DNA from: Dokdonia sp. Hel_I_53
GTDB lineage: Bacteria; Bacteroidota; Bacteroidia; Flavobacteriales; Flavobacteriaceae
NCBI RefSeq assembly: GCF_007827465.1
Contig: NZ_VISL01000001.1
Coordinates: 315,001-379,000, forward strand
Direction of reading: 5' to 3'
Length of the DNA: 64,000 nt
Shown: in pieces, positions 46,259-55,800 of the stretch
Layout: each line of letters opens with the position of its first letter
Numbering within the stretch: position 1 is the first letter of the stretch
Notes under the pieces: model-generated
Told to the model about the DNA's origin: nothing
Seen by the model: only the letters and a program-made list of their open reading frames with translations
Database searches by the model: none
Translations under genes and position numbers: made by a program

Positions 46259-46750
46259 CTATTGGTTCAATTTTTTAAATGAAGTATGAGAGTGTATGAT
46301 TTTCCATTCACCATCTATTTTTTCTAAAATAGAAGTCGCAGCTCCTTTACTTCTAATGGTTCGTTCCTTAGTTCCTTTACCTTCGTCTGTTTTTAAAACT
46401 ATGGTATACAGGTAATTTTCAGTTGTATAAGCATAGGGTAAATTCACATTTACATCAATATTATAATCTGAAAATGTAAAACTTTTAAAGTGACTCAATT
46501 CTGGACCCAAATGACCATTTATATACTCTGTATAAGTCCCTTCCACTTTACCTTGTTCAAAAATAGTAGCGTCCTGAGTAAAAAGCTCGAACGTCCCGTC
46601 GGTAGTTAGATTATGAATGGCATCTTTATACGATTTCATAACTTTTAAAATCGCTTCCTTTTCTGTATCCGCATTTGTATTTTGACTATAGACTTGACTA
46701 CTTGCAAATAGCAATAGGGTTAAAAATGTTGTAAGTTTCAATATTTTCAT
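46259..46750 (-). CDS. Secreted NTF2/SnoaL-like protein
   Basis: This 163-residue protein has a signal peptide (LKLTTFLTLLLFASSQVYSQ). The NTF2-like cone fold is suggested by EKEAILKVMKSYKDAIHN, FELFTQDATIFEQGKVEGTY, YAYTTENYLYTIVLKTDEGK and a final EKIDGEWKIIHSHTSFKK. DUF4440/SnoaL-type domains bind small ligands or act enzymatically; nothing more can be fixed. It is located in the copper region between the small protein and the channel gene. Confidence 0.82.
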   Translation of the reverse strand: MKILKLTTFLTLLLFASSQVYSQNTNADTEKEAILKVMKSYKDAIHNLTTDGTFELFTQDATIFEQGKVEGTYTEYINGHLGPELSHFKSFTFSDYNIDVNVNLPYAYTTENYLYTIVLKTDEGKGTKERTIRSKGAATSILEKIDGEWKIIHSHTSFKKLNQ

Positions 46751-46768
46751 ACTTTTAGTTTTTAAGGG

Positions 46769-47317
46769 TTATTTATTTACTCTTATTCTATTCACATTTG
46801 CAATTCCAAATACCAACACGAAAAATCTAAGTAATATCTCAAGCGTTACTAAAATTTTTGCTGGAATCGTAATTGGAACTATATCTCCAAAGCCCACAGA
46901 TGAAAATGTGACAAGACTGAAATAGGATAAATCGAAAAATTTCGAGAGTCCATTTTCACCGACACTATTATTTATTTTGAAATGTGTAGCATCCAAAAAT
47001 TGCAATGCTGTAAAATCTATTGCAAACGACAAAATAACTAACAAAATCAAATATCCAAACAAGACCAGTACGTGGCTCAATAGATGGCTCTGACCAATTA
47101 TCTTCATTAGTTGGCTAAGGGATAAGGCTATAATGAATCCTATCTTTAGTAATGTTAATGACAGAAGGATAATTATAGCATAAGACTCTTCCATAGTAGG
47201 TAGCGCATACAGTTTGATTATTGAAGCAATAACAAGCACCAATAGAACATACCTTGAGCTATTGAAAAGCTGCCGATAAAACGCTCCTGTGGTTTCTATG
47301 TCTTTTTTTTTATCCAT
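46769..47317 (-). CDS. Two-pore-type potassium channel family membrane protein
   Basis: This 182-residue protein has four or five hydrophobic helices and a selectivity-filter-like FSSVGFGDIVPI preceded by a pore helix (DLSYFSLVT). This matches the bacterial ion-channel 2 family, potassium selective in known members. The filter has GFGD rather than GYGD. A role in the copper island is unclear; it may be cargo. A long inverted repeat lies in the gap upstream. Confidence 0.8.
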   Translation of the reverse strand: MDKKKDIETTGAFYRQLFNSSRYVLLVLVIASIIKLYALPTMEESYAIIILLSLTLLKIGFIIALSLSQLMKIIGQSHLLSHVLVLFGYLILLVILSFAIDFTALQFLDATHFKINNSVGENGLSKFFDLSYFSLVTFSSVGFGDIVPITIPAKILVTLEILLRFFVLVFGIANVNRIRVNK

Positions 47318-47399
47318 ACATTTTCACGTAACTCTAAGTTTTCATTGTAGGTCTCTGCTTCAATAGCATTTTACTATTTCTTTAAGCATATATATTGTG

Positions 47400-47462
47400 C
47401 CTGAAAAGGGAAGGGTTCTAACTAACCAACCATCAATGAAAAAATTCCCTTCCCGTATCAGG
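47400..47462. repeat. Long inverted repeat between haem-binding and channel genes
   Basis: CCTG and GGGAAGGG (47400-47415) pair with CCCTTCCC and CAGG (47447-47462), interrupted by a 4x4 internal loop; the hairpin loop is 31 bases. It lies just after the haem-binding gene stop on the minus strand. There is no clear T-run, so it could be an attenuator or RNA stabiliser. Confidence 0.6.
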
Positions 47463-47465
47463 ACT

Positions 47466-47921
47466 TTACTCTAAATCATCTTTTAAAGTTTTCATATAGT
47501 TCAATACTGTTTCCTTTTCCTCTTTTGAGAAAATAGCGTCCCTATGAATGAGCGTGTAGCTATCTAAGGGCATCTCGCCGTTTTCTATCTGCTTAATGAT
47601 AGAGCGCAGTTTACTCTTCTTTCTTCTGTCTGAATAGTTGTCCCATTCGTTAAAATTTAATTCTGCTTTTCCTTCTTTAATATGGTCTTCCAAAAACCAA
47701 GCTGCTGGCTGAATTTTGCTGTACCAAGGATAAACTGTGTTATTGCTATGGCAATCATAGCAGGACTGCATTAATTGATTCTCAATTTCAGACGGCACTT
47801 TATTTACCAAGACAAAATCAGTTTCAGGTGTCGTATAGCTTTCATTTTTATCCGTCGGAAAAAACTGAATTACAACAAGAGCACCTAATGCTATCCACGC
47901 TATGATTTTTAAAACTTTCAA
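47466..47921 (-). CDS. Haem-binding domain protein (c-type CxxCH)
   Basis: This 151-residue protein has an N-terminal anchor (IIAWIALGALVVIQFF). A CYDCH haem c attachment motif lies in LMQSCYDCHSNNTVYPWYSK, followed by IQPAAWFLEDHIKEGKAELN, the pattern of the Bacteroidetes haem-binding domain family (PF14376-type). It is probably periplasmic and redox-linked. It directly abuts the DUF3347 gene upstream with no gap. Confidence 0.88.
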   Translation of the reverse strand: MKVLKIIAWIALGALVVIQFFPTDKNESYTTPETDFVLVNKVPSEIENQLMQSCYDCHSNNTVYPWYSKIQPAAWFLEDHIKEGKAELNFNEWDNYSDRRKKSKLRSIIKQIENGEMPLDSYTLIHRDAIFSKEEKETVLNYMKTLKDDLE

Positions 47922-48512
47922 TTAGTTTATTTCTCGTTGTACTTTACCGCATTTTAACATCTGGCTACCATAATAGGGATTACGCACTTCCTCTTTTGTA
48001 CTCAACCAAGCTGTACCACCATCATACATTGGGCAAAATTGTTCGTAGAGCTTTTTATCCGTTCCGGTAATGGCTACCATATCGGTAACGTCCTTACTCA
48101 AAATCTTAAAATGCTCTCGTTGATGCTTGATATCGCTTTCGCCAATATGCTCTGCGTGCTCTGTGGCATCTTCAATAATGTCTTTCAATTCACTTTGTTC
48201 ATTATCAGAATAGTTGGATGCATCAAAAGCTTTCAGTGATTTCGCTAATGTGTTACCAAGCTCTTTTGCTTTGCCATTGTCATCGTTTACAAGCGCATCT
48301 TTTAAGTTGAAATAATCATTCAGGATTGCTTCTGCTTTTGCGTCTTGGTTGTCACTCATCGCCATATCGTCCTTGTCATCCATAGATTCTTGGTGCATCT
48401 CATTGCTCATCGGCGCAGCAGCCTCTTCTTTGTTTCCGTCTTTACAGGAAGCTGTTAAAATCATTGTGACAGCCAGTGCCATTGTACTCATTGTTCTTTT
48501 TACTGTTTTCAT
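47922..48512 (-). CDS. DUF3347 lipoprotein, paralogue of the CusB C-terminal domain
   Basis: This 196-residue protein has lipobox ILTASC (Cys near 23), a Met/Asp-rich linker and a DUF3347 domain: [80 protein letters not shown]. The final segment matches the CusB tail almost residue for residue (RNPYYG..ML.CG.V..EI). DUF3347 is thought to bind copper (CPM and MLxCG positions). It may pass metal to the CusB-type adaptor, which is inference. Confidence 0.88.
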   Translation of the reverse strand: MKTVKRTMSTMALAVTMILTASCKDGNKEEAAAPMSNEMHQESMDDKDDMAMSDNQDAKAEAILNDYFNLKDALVNDDNGKAKELGNTLAKSLKAFDASNYSDNEQSELKDIIEDATEHAEHIGESDIKHQREHFKILSKDVTDMVAITGTDKKLYEQFCPMYDGGTAWLSTKEEVRNPYYGSQMLKCGKVQREIN

Positions 48513-48537
48513 TTTCTTTGTTTTAAATTATTACTTT

Positions 48538-50931
48538 TTAAAATCGGGCTAAAAGGCCGCCACCCCAGCCATATCGGTTATTGTAATTTGCCTGTAACGA
48601 AAAGTTTCGGGATACGATATATGAGGCTCCCACCAGCCATTGCGTTTCCCCCTGATAGGATGTGTCTCCAATATCGTTCACCCAACCAAAGTCAGCTCGG
48701 TATTCGTATTCGCCTTCCAGAAAAATTCTCGGAAAAATCAAGAATTCCCTGTCCAGACGAATTCTTGGCCTTAGTTGGTGGTCCATACTGACATCCACAT
48801 TAAAACGGTACGGTGTAAAATATTTTACACCCACCAAACCTACTGTATTGAAGGTATCATAAGAATCGGGTGTTGAAGTTTCTGTATTTACCCCTACATA
48901 CAGGCGCACCCAATCATTCAGGTATCTGTTATAGTTTACTTCTGCTTCAAGATTTTTGTCATAATCAAACTCTGCCCTTAAACCAAAGCCATTTCGGATA
49001 TTGCTTGACATCAAAAAGAGTTCATTAAAATTTGAGCCTGCACGCAACAATCCCCAAGAATAATAATGGTCTGTCTCATTGATAAGTTTCTGCATTGGAT
49101 AATCTCTCATTCTTTCGTCCCTTGGTGTATCGTAACTAAACACACGGGCCATACCACCCATCATATGATATAATACGTGGCAATGAAAGAACCAATCGCC
49201 ATATTCTTCGTTATAGAATTCTATGACCACCTTCTGCATTGGTGGTACATTGACGGTATGTTTTAATGGGGAACGTTCGCCATTTTCATTGATGACTCTA
49301 AAGTAATGTCCGTGCAAGTGCATTGGATGGTGCATCATCGTGAGGTTATTAAGTGTAATTCTGGTTACCTCGCCACCTTTTATATTTATCTTGTCGGTTT
49401 CTGATAATGGCACGCCGTTCATACTCCAAACATAGCGTTGCATATTGCCGGTTAGATTCAACAGGATGTCGTTTACTGGCAAATCATCTTTATAAGTAGT
49501 ATTCTCTTTTGCTTTTAAAAAATCATAATTAAAATAGGTTTTACGAGTTTCGTAATCAAATGAGGAAGAATCCTTCTGCATCTTTGACATATCGTGCTGC
49601 ATATGGTCTTTCATTTTATCTGAATCTCCTCTGTGATTCATTGCCATTGAGTCTTTTTTCATTCCCTTCGTATCATCCATCTTCATCTGATCGTTCATTT
49701 TGCTGTCTTTCATTGACATCTTATCTTGCATCCCCATTTTCATCTCGCCGTCTTTCATATTCATCTTCATTCCATACTTCTGCATTAAAACTTCAGGTGT
49801 ATTCTTTTTTTTGTTTCCTACCATTGCAGGTGCACCCATTTTCATATCCATTTTGGCCATTTGCTTCATCATCGCTACCTTATCAGGTCTATCAATTCTT
49901 TTGGCTGGATAGAGAGTGCCATTACCTAATTGTATAGAAGTATGACCAGAGCCATCTTGAGCCGTAGCGGTAACCTCTAAAGTACCTTCGGGAATAGTAA
50001 CGATAACATCATACGTCTCAGCTATACCAAAGAGAAATCTGCTTTTAGAAACGGGCTGCACATCAACACCGTCACTTGCAACTAACAATGGATTACCACC
50101 ACCGAAATCTACCCAGTAGTAAGTAGAAGCCGAGGCATTGATAAAGCGAAGACGTACTTTTTCTCCTGGTTTAAATTCTGGATATTCGGCAAGTGATTTA
50201 CCATTGCTCAAGAATGCGGGATAATAAATGTCTGCTATATCAGCACCTTCCATTCTATCGCGCCAGAACTTAAATTGTGCTCCCAAGGCACCTTCTTTGA
50301 TGACTCTACTTAATGGAACTGCTGTTCCTTTTTTAACTTGATACCACTCATTCCCCCTTTTAAGGTTTCGCAATACATTCATTGGGTCCTCGTTGGTCCA
50401 ATCAGATAGAACAACTACCAAATCTTTGTCATAATCCAATGTTTTTTCTTTAGGTTGAATGACTATTGAACCATAAACACCGCTTTGCTCCTGTAGCATC
50501 GTATGGGAATGGTACCAATAGGTTCCTGATTGATTAATAGGAATTCTATATTGAAATGTTGTACCGGGCTTTATTGGCGGTGTTGTTAAATACGGTACGC
50601 CATCATAAAAGTTGGGAAGTATCAACCCGTGCCAGTGTACTGAGGTTTCTTCATCCATTTTATTGGTTACATTAATGATGGCAAGGTCGCCTTCGTTAAA
50701 TTCCAAAACCGGTCCAGGAATACTACCATTGATAGTCATTCCTTTAGCGGTTACACCTGCGAGTGTCATTTCATTTTCTTCAATGGTAAGGTTGTACTCT
50801 TTAACAGATCTTCCTTCTTCTTTTCTGTCTTGTCCGTTAGTTCCCACTTGGGCAAATACTGTTGAAGAAAATAGCAGTAGTGAAATAATTCTTAGCATTT
50901 TCATAGTTTTCTTAATGTTTTTGTTTAACAA
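48538..50931 (-). CDS. copA (oxidase): Multicopper oxidase with Met-rich insert and CopB-like outer-membrane barrel tail
   Basis: This 797-residue protein has an N-terminal signal-like segment (MLRIISLLLFSSTVFAQ). Three cupredoxin units carry all four copper motifs: SVHWHGLILP, YWYHSHTMLQEQSG, HHPMHLHGHYFRV and WFFHCHVLYHMMGG. Residues about 350-455 are a Met/Asp/Lys-rich insert likely binding Cu(I). Residues about 613-797 resemble CopB, an outer-membrane barrel (FGLRAEFDYDKNLEAEVNYN, RLYVGVNTET, YRFNVDVSMDHQLRPRIRLD, RNFSLQANYNNRYGWGGG). The PcoA/PcoB pair of proteobacteria is thus in one chain. It probably oxidises Cu(I) in the periplasm or at the outer membrane. Confidence 0.9.
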   Translation of the reverse strand: MLNKNIKKTMKMLRIISLLLFSSTVFAQVGTNGQDRKEEGRSVKEYNLTIEENEMTLAGVTAKGMTINGSIPGPVLEFNEGDLAIINVTNKMDEETSVHWHGLILPNFYDGVPYLTTPPIKPGTTFQYRIPINQSGTYWYHSHTMLQEQSGVYGSIVIQPKEKTLDYDKDLVVVLSDWTNEDPMNVLRNLKRGNEWYQVKKGTAVPLSRVIKEGALGAQFKFWRDRMEGADIADIYYPAFLSNGKSLAEYPEFKPGEKVRLRFINASASTYYWVDFGGGNPLLVASDGVDVQPVSKSRFLFGIAETYDVIVTIPEGTLEVTATAQDGSGHTSIQLGNGTLYPAKRIDRPDKVAMMKQMAKMDMKMGAPAMVGNKKKNTPEVLMQKYGMKMNMKDGEMKMGMQDKMSMKDSKMNDQMKMDDTKGMKKDSMAMNHRGDSDKMKDHMQHDMSKMQKDSSSFDYETRKTYFNYDFLKAKENTTYKDDLPVNDILLNLTGNMQRYVWSMNGVPLSETDKINIKGGEVTRITLNNLTMMHHPMHLHGHYFRVINENGERSPLKHTVNVPPMQKVVIEFYNEEYGDWFFHCHVLYHMMGGMARVFSYDTPRDERMRDYPMQKLINETDHYYSWGLLRAGSNFNELFLMSSNIRNGFGLRAEFDYDKNLEAEVNYNRYLNDWVRLYVGVNTETSTPDSYDTFNTVGLVGVKYFTPYRFNVDVSMDHQLRPRIRLDREFLIFPRIFLEGEYEYRADFGWVNDIGDTSYQGETQWLVGASYIVSRNFSLQANYNNRYGWGGGLLARF

Positions 50932-50978
50932 AAATATTATTGATATTCAATTTGCTGTGTTATAATTCTGGTTCATAT

Positions 50979-51545
50979 CTATATAATCTTGTCTAAAGGA
51001 TTTCTAAAATTTTTATGACCATCCTTATATTCGCTTAGGCTCATCCCTGTCTCACCCTTAAATTGTTTGCTTAGATGATTGACGTTGCTGTAATCGAGCA
51101 ATTGGCTTATTTCTGTGAAATTATAATGGGGTGTTTGGATAAGTTCCTTGACCTTTTCTATCTTCAGTTTGATAAAATATTTTTCAATAGTGATGCCCTC
51201 GGTAATGGAAAACACCTTGCTGATTTTTGAATAGTCCTTTTGTAATTTATCCGCAAGAAAATCGGATAGCTTACCATCAATTTCAAGGGGCATTACATTC
51301 AATAACTTTATCAACTCAATTTTTACTTGCTCGGTCAATTTATCCTCAGTAGAAGCGATGAGTGCAAATCCATTTCTTTTTAAAATTTCGGTAAGTATGC
51401 TCAATTGTTCTTTTTCATTCATATCTAATCGAAGCCTACCCAACTCAATATCCAACAGACTAATGTGAGCCTTAAACAGTTCATCTTTTAAGACCTTGAT
51501 GCAGCGGTCACACACCATATTTTTTATGTAGTAATCCTTTGCCAT
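50979..51545 (-). CDS. AraC-family regulator with metal-binding-like N-terminus
   Basis: This 188-residue protein has a C-terminal AraC DNA-binding domain (KVKELIQTPHYNFTEISQLL, NHLSKQFKGETGMSLSEYK). The N-terminus YYIKNMVCDRCIKVLKDEL carries an MxCxxC motif and a strand/helix pattern like an HMA metal-binding domain. Direct sensing of Cu(I) by the two cysteines is a plausible inference. It lies between CusC and the multicopper oxidase, reading the same way, and probably controls the copper module. Confidence 0.85.
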   Translation of the reverse strand: MAKDYYIKNMVCDRCIKVLKDELFKAHISLLDIELGRLRLDMNEKEQLSILTEILKRNGFALIASTEDKLTEQVKIELIKLLNVMPLEIDGKLSDFLADKLQKDYSKISKVFSITEGITIEKYFIKLKIEKVKELIQTPHYNFTEISQLLDYSNVNHLSKQFKGETGMSLSEYKDGHKNFRNPLDKII

Positions 51546-51547
51546 CG

Positions 51548-52870
51548 TTAGTTGATTAGGTAATTAATAATTGACTGCTGTACATAATATTGCTGCACAG
51601 AAGCTATTTGTTCCATCTGAAATTTCAATTGCAGTTCCTGTATATCGAGCACATCGTTAAAATCTATCGTTCCCGTTTCATAATTCTTGATAAGAATTTG
51701 CTCGGCATCTTTTGCTTGCTTTAAATTCTTAGTTTGGGTATTGAATTTAATTCGCGCCTGGTTGCGTTGGGATATCGCTTTCGCGAAAGCGGATTCCAAA
51801 ACATTAAATCGTTGCTCTTTTTGGGTTTCGATTTCCTGTTGGCGTATCTCATTTTGCCTTGATATAGACTTGTACCTATTATTAAAAATGGGTATAGAAA
51901 CTGAAACCATAGGCATCAACACATCTTTACCGTTGTCTATAGGATTCATATCGCTACGTTCTGTAACTGGCAAGTAGTCCACACCAAAGCCAATCATAGG
52001 TAGGCTCTCACGTTGATTGAGCAATTCTGATTGTGCTATGGATTCGTAGAGCTTATCGTATTTGAGCAGTTCAGGATTGAGTGATAAAGCTTCCGTACCG
52101 TATATAGGGTCACTATCTGGAATTTCCATTGCTGGAACTAAATCAACCGTCCTATTTTCATCCCGATTGAGAAGATTATTGAATGTTGTTTGTTCTGCGC
52201 CAAATTCCTCTTCCAATACCTCTCTTTGCTGCTGTAATTCATTTTGACGAATCTGTAATCGCAATACATCTACCGCAGATGCCTTGCCCACTTCTACCGA
52301 AGTCAGTGCAAGACGCTCATAAGTTTTTAATAGTTGGATGTTCTCGTCGAGTACCTTTTGCTTTGCTCTTGTTTCATACAACCTGTAATAGGATTGCGCT
52401 ACTGATAGCGCCAATTTTCGTTTGGCGATTGTGATTTCCACATATTCAGCTTCGGCTATTGAAGTCGCATAATTTTCACGTGCGGTAACGGTACCAAACC
52501 AGGGCAACATCTGTTTTACACCTATCCGAGCTCTTTGTGCGCCCACCCTTGTTTCTGGCTCACTTACAAAATAGCCTGCGCTTACTTCCGTATTAGGTAG
52601 CCAGTTTGCTTCATTGACCTTTTCTTCGGCAATATTGTAGCGTAGTTCAAAAGCCTGAATTTCTGGATTGTTACTTACGGCTTCTTCAATATAGCTTTGT
52701 AGTTGTTGCGCCTGCCCGCTGATTGAAATCAGTCCAATGCTCATTATTAGTAGTGCGTTCAGATGGGCTTTCGCACTTCGTCGTAGTACATATTGAGCGT
52801 AGTCGAAATGCTCAGCATAAACTTCAGCGGAAACAAACAAAAGACAGATTATGATTTTAATATTTTTCAT
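51548..52870 (-). CDS. cusC: CusC-like TolC-family outer-membrane factor with an altered signal region
   Basis: This 440-residue protein has two TolC repeats visible (LQSYIEEAVSNNPEIQAFEL ... and LNPELLKYDKLYESIAQSEL ...). It would form the outer-membrane exit channel for the Cu/Ag pump. ATG at 52870 overlaps the CusA stop (ATGA). The N-terminus is odd: a first signal-like segment (IKIIICLLFVSAEVYA) is followed by about 20 polar residues and a second hydrophobic signal (NALLIMSIGLISISGQA). The polar stretch is encoded by an imperfect inverted repeat at 52766-52811. A palindrome at 51777 encodes AFAKA. Confidence 0.88.
   Translation of the reverse strand: MKNIKIIICLLFVSAEVYAEHFDYAQYVLRRSAKAHLNALLIMSIGLISISGQAQQLQSYIEEAVSNNPEIQAFELRYNIAEEKVNEANWLPNTEVSAGYFVSEPETRVGAQRARIGVKQMLPWFGTVTARENYATSIAEAEYVEITIAKRKLALSVAQSYYRLYETRAKQKVLDENIQLLKTYERLALTSVEVGKASAVDVLRLQIRQNELQQQREVLEEEFGAEQTTFNNLLNRDENRTVDLVPAMEIPDSDPIYGTEALSLNPELLKYDKLYESIAQSELLNQRESLPMIGFGVDYLPVTERSDMNPIDNGKDVLMPMVSVSIPIFNNRYKSISRQNEIRQQEIETQKEQRFNVLESAFAKAISQRNQARIKFNTQTKNLKQAKDAEQILIKNYETGTIDFNDVLDIQELQLKFQMEQIASVQQYYVQQSIINYLIN
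51777..51790. repeat. Dispersed palindrome inside cusC, read as AFAKA
   Basis: Exact copy within LESAFAKAISQRNQ, in a TolC helix. Confidence 0.95.
52766..52815. repeat. REP-like imperfect inverted repeat in the cusC signal region
   Basis: GCACTTCG (52773-52780) pairs imperfectly with the complement of CGAAATGC (52804-52811), with a TCGTAG/GTAG-rich interior. This resembles short palindromic repeats often seen between flavobacterial genes, but here it is inside a reading frame. Confidence 0.5.
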
Positions 52871-55800
52871 TTGTTTGCTCTTTTAAGTTGGTATTCTTTT
52901 TTCCAGCTATATAGAACTGGTAAAAGGAAATAAGATGTGACGTCGATTATCATTCCGCCAAAAATGGGGATGGCCATCGGTATCATAATGTCGCTTCCTT
53001 TTCCTGTAGATGTGAGTACTGGCAACAATGCCAAAACTGTGGTCACAGTCGTCATCAAACACGGTCTTATGCGTTTTCCTGCCGCTTCCAATGTCGCGAG
53101 ACGTATGCCTTTTTTACTGTCTGGCTCGTTGCTTTTAAATGATTGGTCTAAATAGGTTGCCATTACAACACCATCATCAGTCGCAATACCGAAAAGGGCA
53201 ATAAAACCGACCCAAACGGCCACACTTAAATTGATGGTTTTCATATTGAACAAGTCCCGTAGGTTCTCGCCAAAAAAGCTGAAATTGAAAAACCAATCCT
53301 GACCGTATAACCATATCATTATAAAACCACCTGCAAAGGCTACGGCGATGGCTGTAAAAACCATAAGCGACGTAGAAACCGACCTGAATTGGAAATACAA
53401 AATCAAGAAAATGACCAGTAAACAAAGTGGCACAACTACCGATAACGTTTTTTCTGCTCGCAATTGATTTTCGTACGTTCCCGTAAATCGGTAACTGATT
53501 CCTTGTGGCACGACCAAATCGCCATTATCGATTTTCTGTTGAATGAGCGCTTGTGCATTTTCCACCACATCGACTTCGGCAAAGCCATCGAGCTTATCAA
53601 ACAGCACATACCCAATCAAGAAGGTGTCTTCACTTTTAATGACCTGTGGGCCTTGCTCGTAACGAATATCGACCAGTTCGCCCAAAGGAACCGGACTTCC
53701 AGTTGACACAGGAACATAGATACTTTTTAAGTCTTCTGGATTTGCACGCAGCTCACGTGGATAGCGTACACGCACACCATAGCGCTCACGTCCTTCTACT
53801 GTTTGGGTAAGTGGCATACCGCCCACAGCAACCTGAAGCACTTCCTGAACATCCATAATGGAAATCCCATAGCGTGCCAGCTGGTCTCGTTTAATATCAA
53901 TCAGCAAATAAGGTTTACCCACAATGCGGTCTGCAAAAACAGCTTGTTCTTTAACGCCTTCGGCTTGCTTTAAAATATCTTCCAGTTGAAGTCCAAAGTT
54001 TTCTATGGTTTTTAAATCTGGTCCTTTTACTTTAATTCCCATCGGTGCTCGCATACCCGTTTGTAACATCACGAGCCTCGTCTCGATGGGCTGCAACTTG
54101 GGCGCAGAAGTCACGCCTGGAAACTTGGTCACTTGTACGATTTCATTCCAAATGTCATCAGGACTGCTGATTTCCGGTCGCCAATTTCGATAATATTCGC
54201 CATTGTTATCTTCAATCAATTCATTGCGTGTTGCACTTGTTTTGAGTTGTGAAGCTTCATAGTTTGCATCATCATCGATTTCATTATTGGGGTTAATAAT
54301 GAACTTGTCATTTTTCAGCACAAATAGACCATCATCGTTTACACGGTAGCGTTGTCTCTCGCCATTTTCATTTCGCATATATTCAGACTTGTACTGAATC
54401 ACGTTTTCATACATTGAGAGTGGTGCAGGGTCGAGGGCAGATTCTGTCCTACCTGCTTTTCCCACTACAGTTTCAATTTCAGGGATGCTTGCCACGGCCA
54501 TATCCAGCTGTTGCAAGACACGTTTGTTCTCTTCGACACCAGCGTGCGGTAAGGATGTAGGCATCAAAAGAAATGAGCCTTCATTAAGTGCAGGCATAAA
54601 TTCCTTCCCTGTGTTACGCATTATGACCACACCTAAAATCAGCACCGTTGTTGGAATGATTAAAAACAGGTATCGGTTTTGAAGTGCCCAGCGTAAAATG
54701 CTGTCATAGTATCTTCGAAAAACTGTAAACACACCAAGCAGTCCAAAGCAGATAATCGCTACAAAAATCAAATTCATTAGAATACTGCGGTCAAAACCAA
54801 GTGGTCGCCAGTATTCGGCGAGTAGGAAAACAATAGCAACACAGGAAATAATAATATGGATGAGATTAGCTCGTTTTTCTGTAATTCTATCCCTTACGCT
54901 CAAAAGCGCAACAACACCGTAGGCAATCAAAATGAGACCAAGCCAATAGCCATAAAAGATGGCTGTGATACCAAGGACAATGAGAATACCATTAATAAGG
55001 TACTTTGAGCGTTCCATTAGGTTACTTTTCTTAAAAAGAAACGCGGCAAAAGGCGGTATTAAAAACAGCGCGATTACAAGCGATGCAGCAAGTGCCATTG
55101 TTTTTGTAAAGGCGAGTGGTCTGAATAGTTTTCCCTCAGCACCTATCATTGTAAACACAGGTAGAAAACTGATAATCGTTGTGAGAACTGCGGTCAAAAT
55201 TGCACCAGAAACTTCCGCAGTTGCGTTGTAGATAATTTCGTTTGTGGTGTATTCTATTCCGCTTTCGCGAAAGCGTAATTTTTTATCTTCCAGATGCCTA
55301 ATCATATTCTCGGCGAGTATGACGCCCACGTCAACCATTGTACCGATAGCAATGGCAATTCCTGACAAGGCAACAATGTTAGCATCTACATTAAAGAGCT
55401 TCATTGTTATGAAAACCATTAAAACGGCAACAGGCAACAGACCAGAGATTAGAATGGATGCACGTAGGTTAAACACCATTACGATGATGACCAAAATGGT
55501 TATCAGGATTTCAAGTGTAAGGGCTTCATTGAGCGTATGAAGTGTTTCCTGAATAAGTTGAGTGCGGTCATAAAAGGGAATGATAGTCACTTGTGAAGTA
55601 CGACCATCTGCCAAGGTTTTTGTGGGTAGTCCAGATGATAATTCGGCTATTTGATCTTTTACATTATTGATAACTTCCATTGGGTTAGCACCATAACGAG
55701 CTACCACGACTCCGCCAACCACTTCGGCACCTTCTTTATCTAAAATACCGCGGCGGGTCTGTGGTCCCAAATGAACATTAGCGATGTCTTTGATTCGTAT

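Noticed and set aside
48131..48145. GCTTTCGC half-site in the DUF3347 gene
   Set aside because: Only one half of the palindrome matches; the other half is unrelated, so chance is sufficient.
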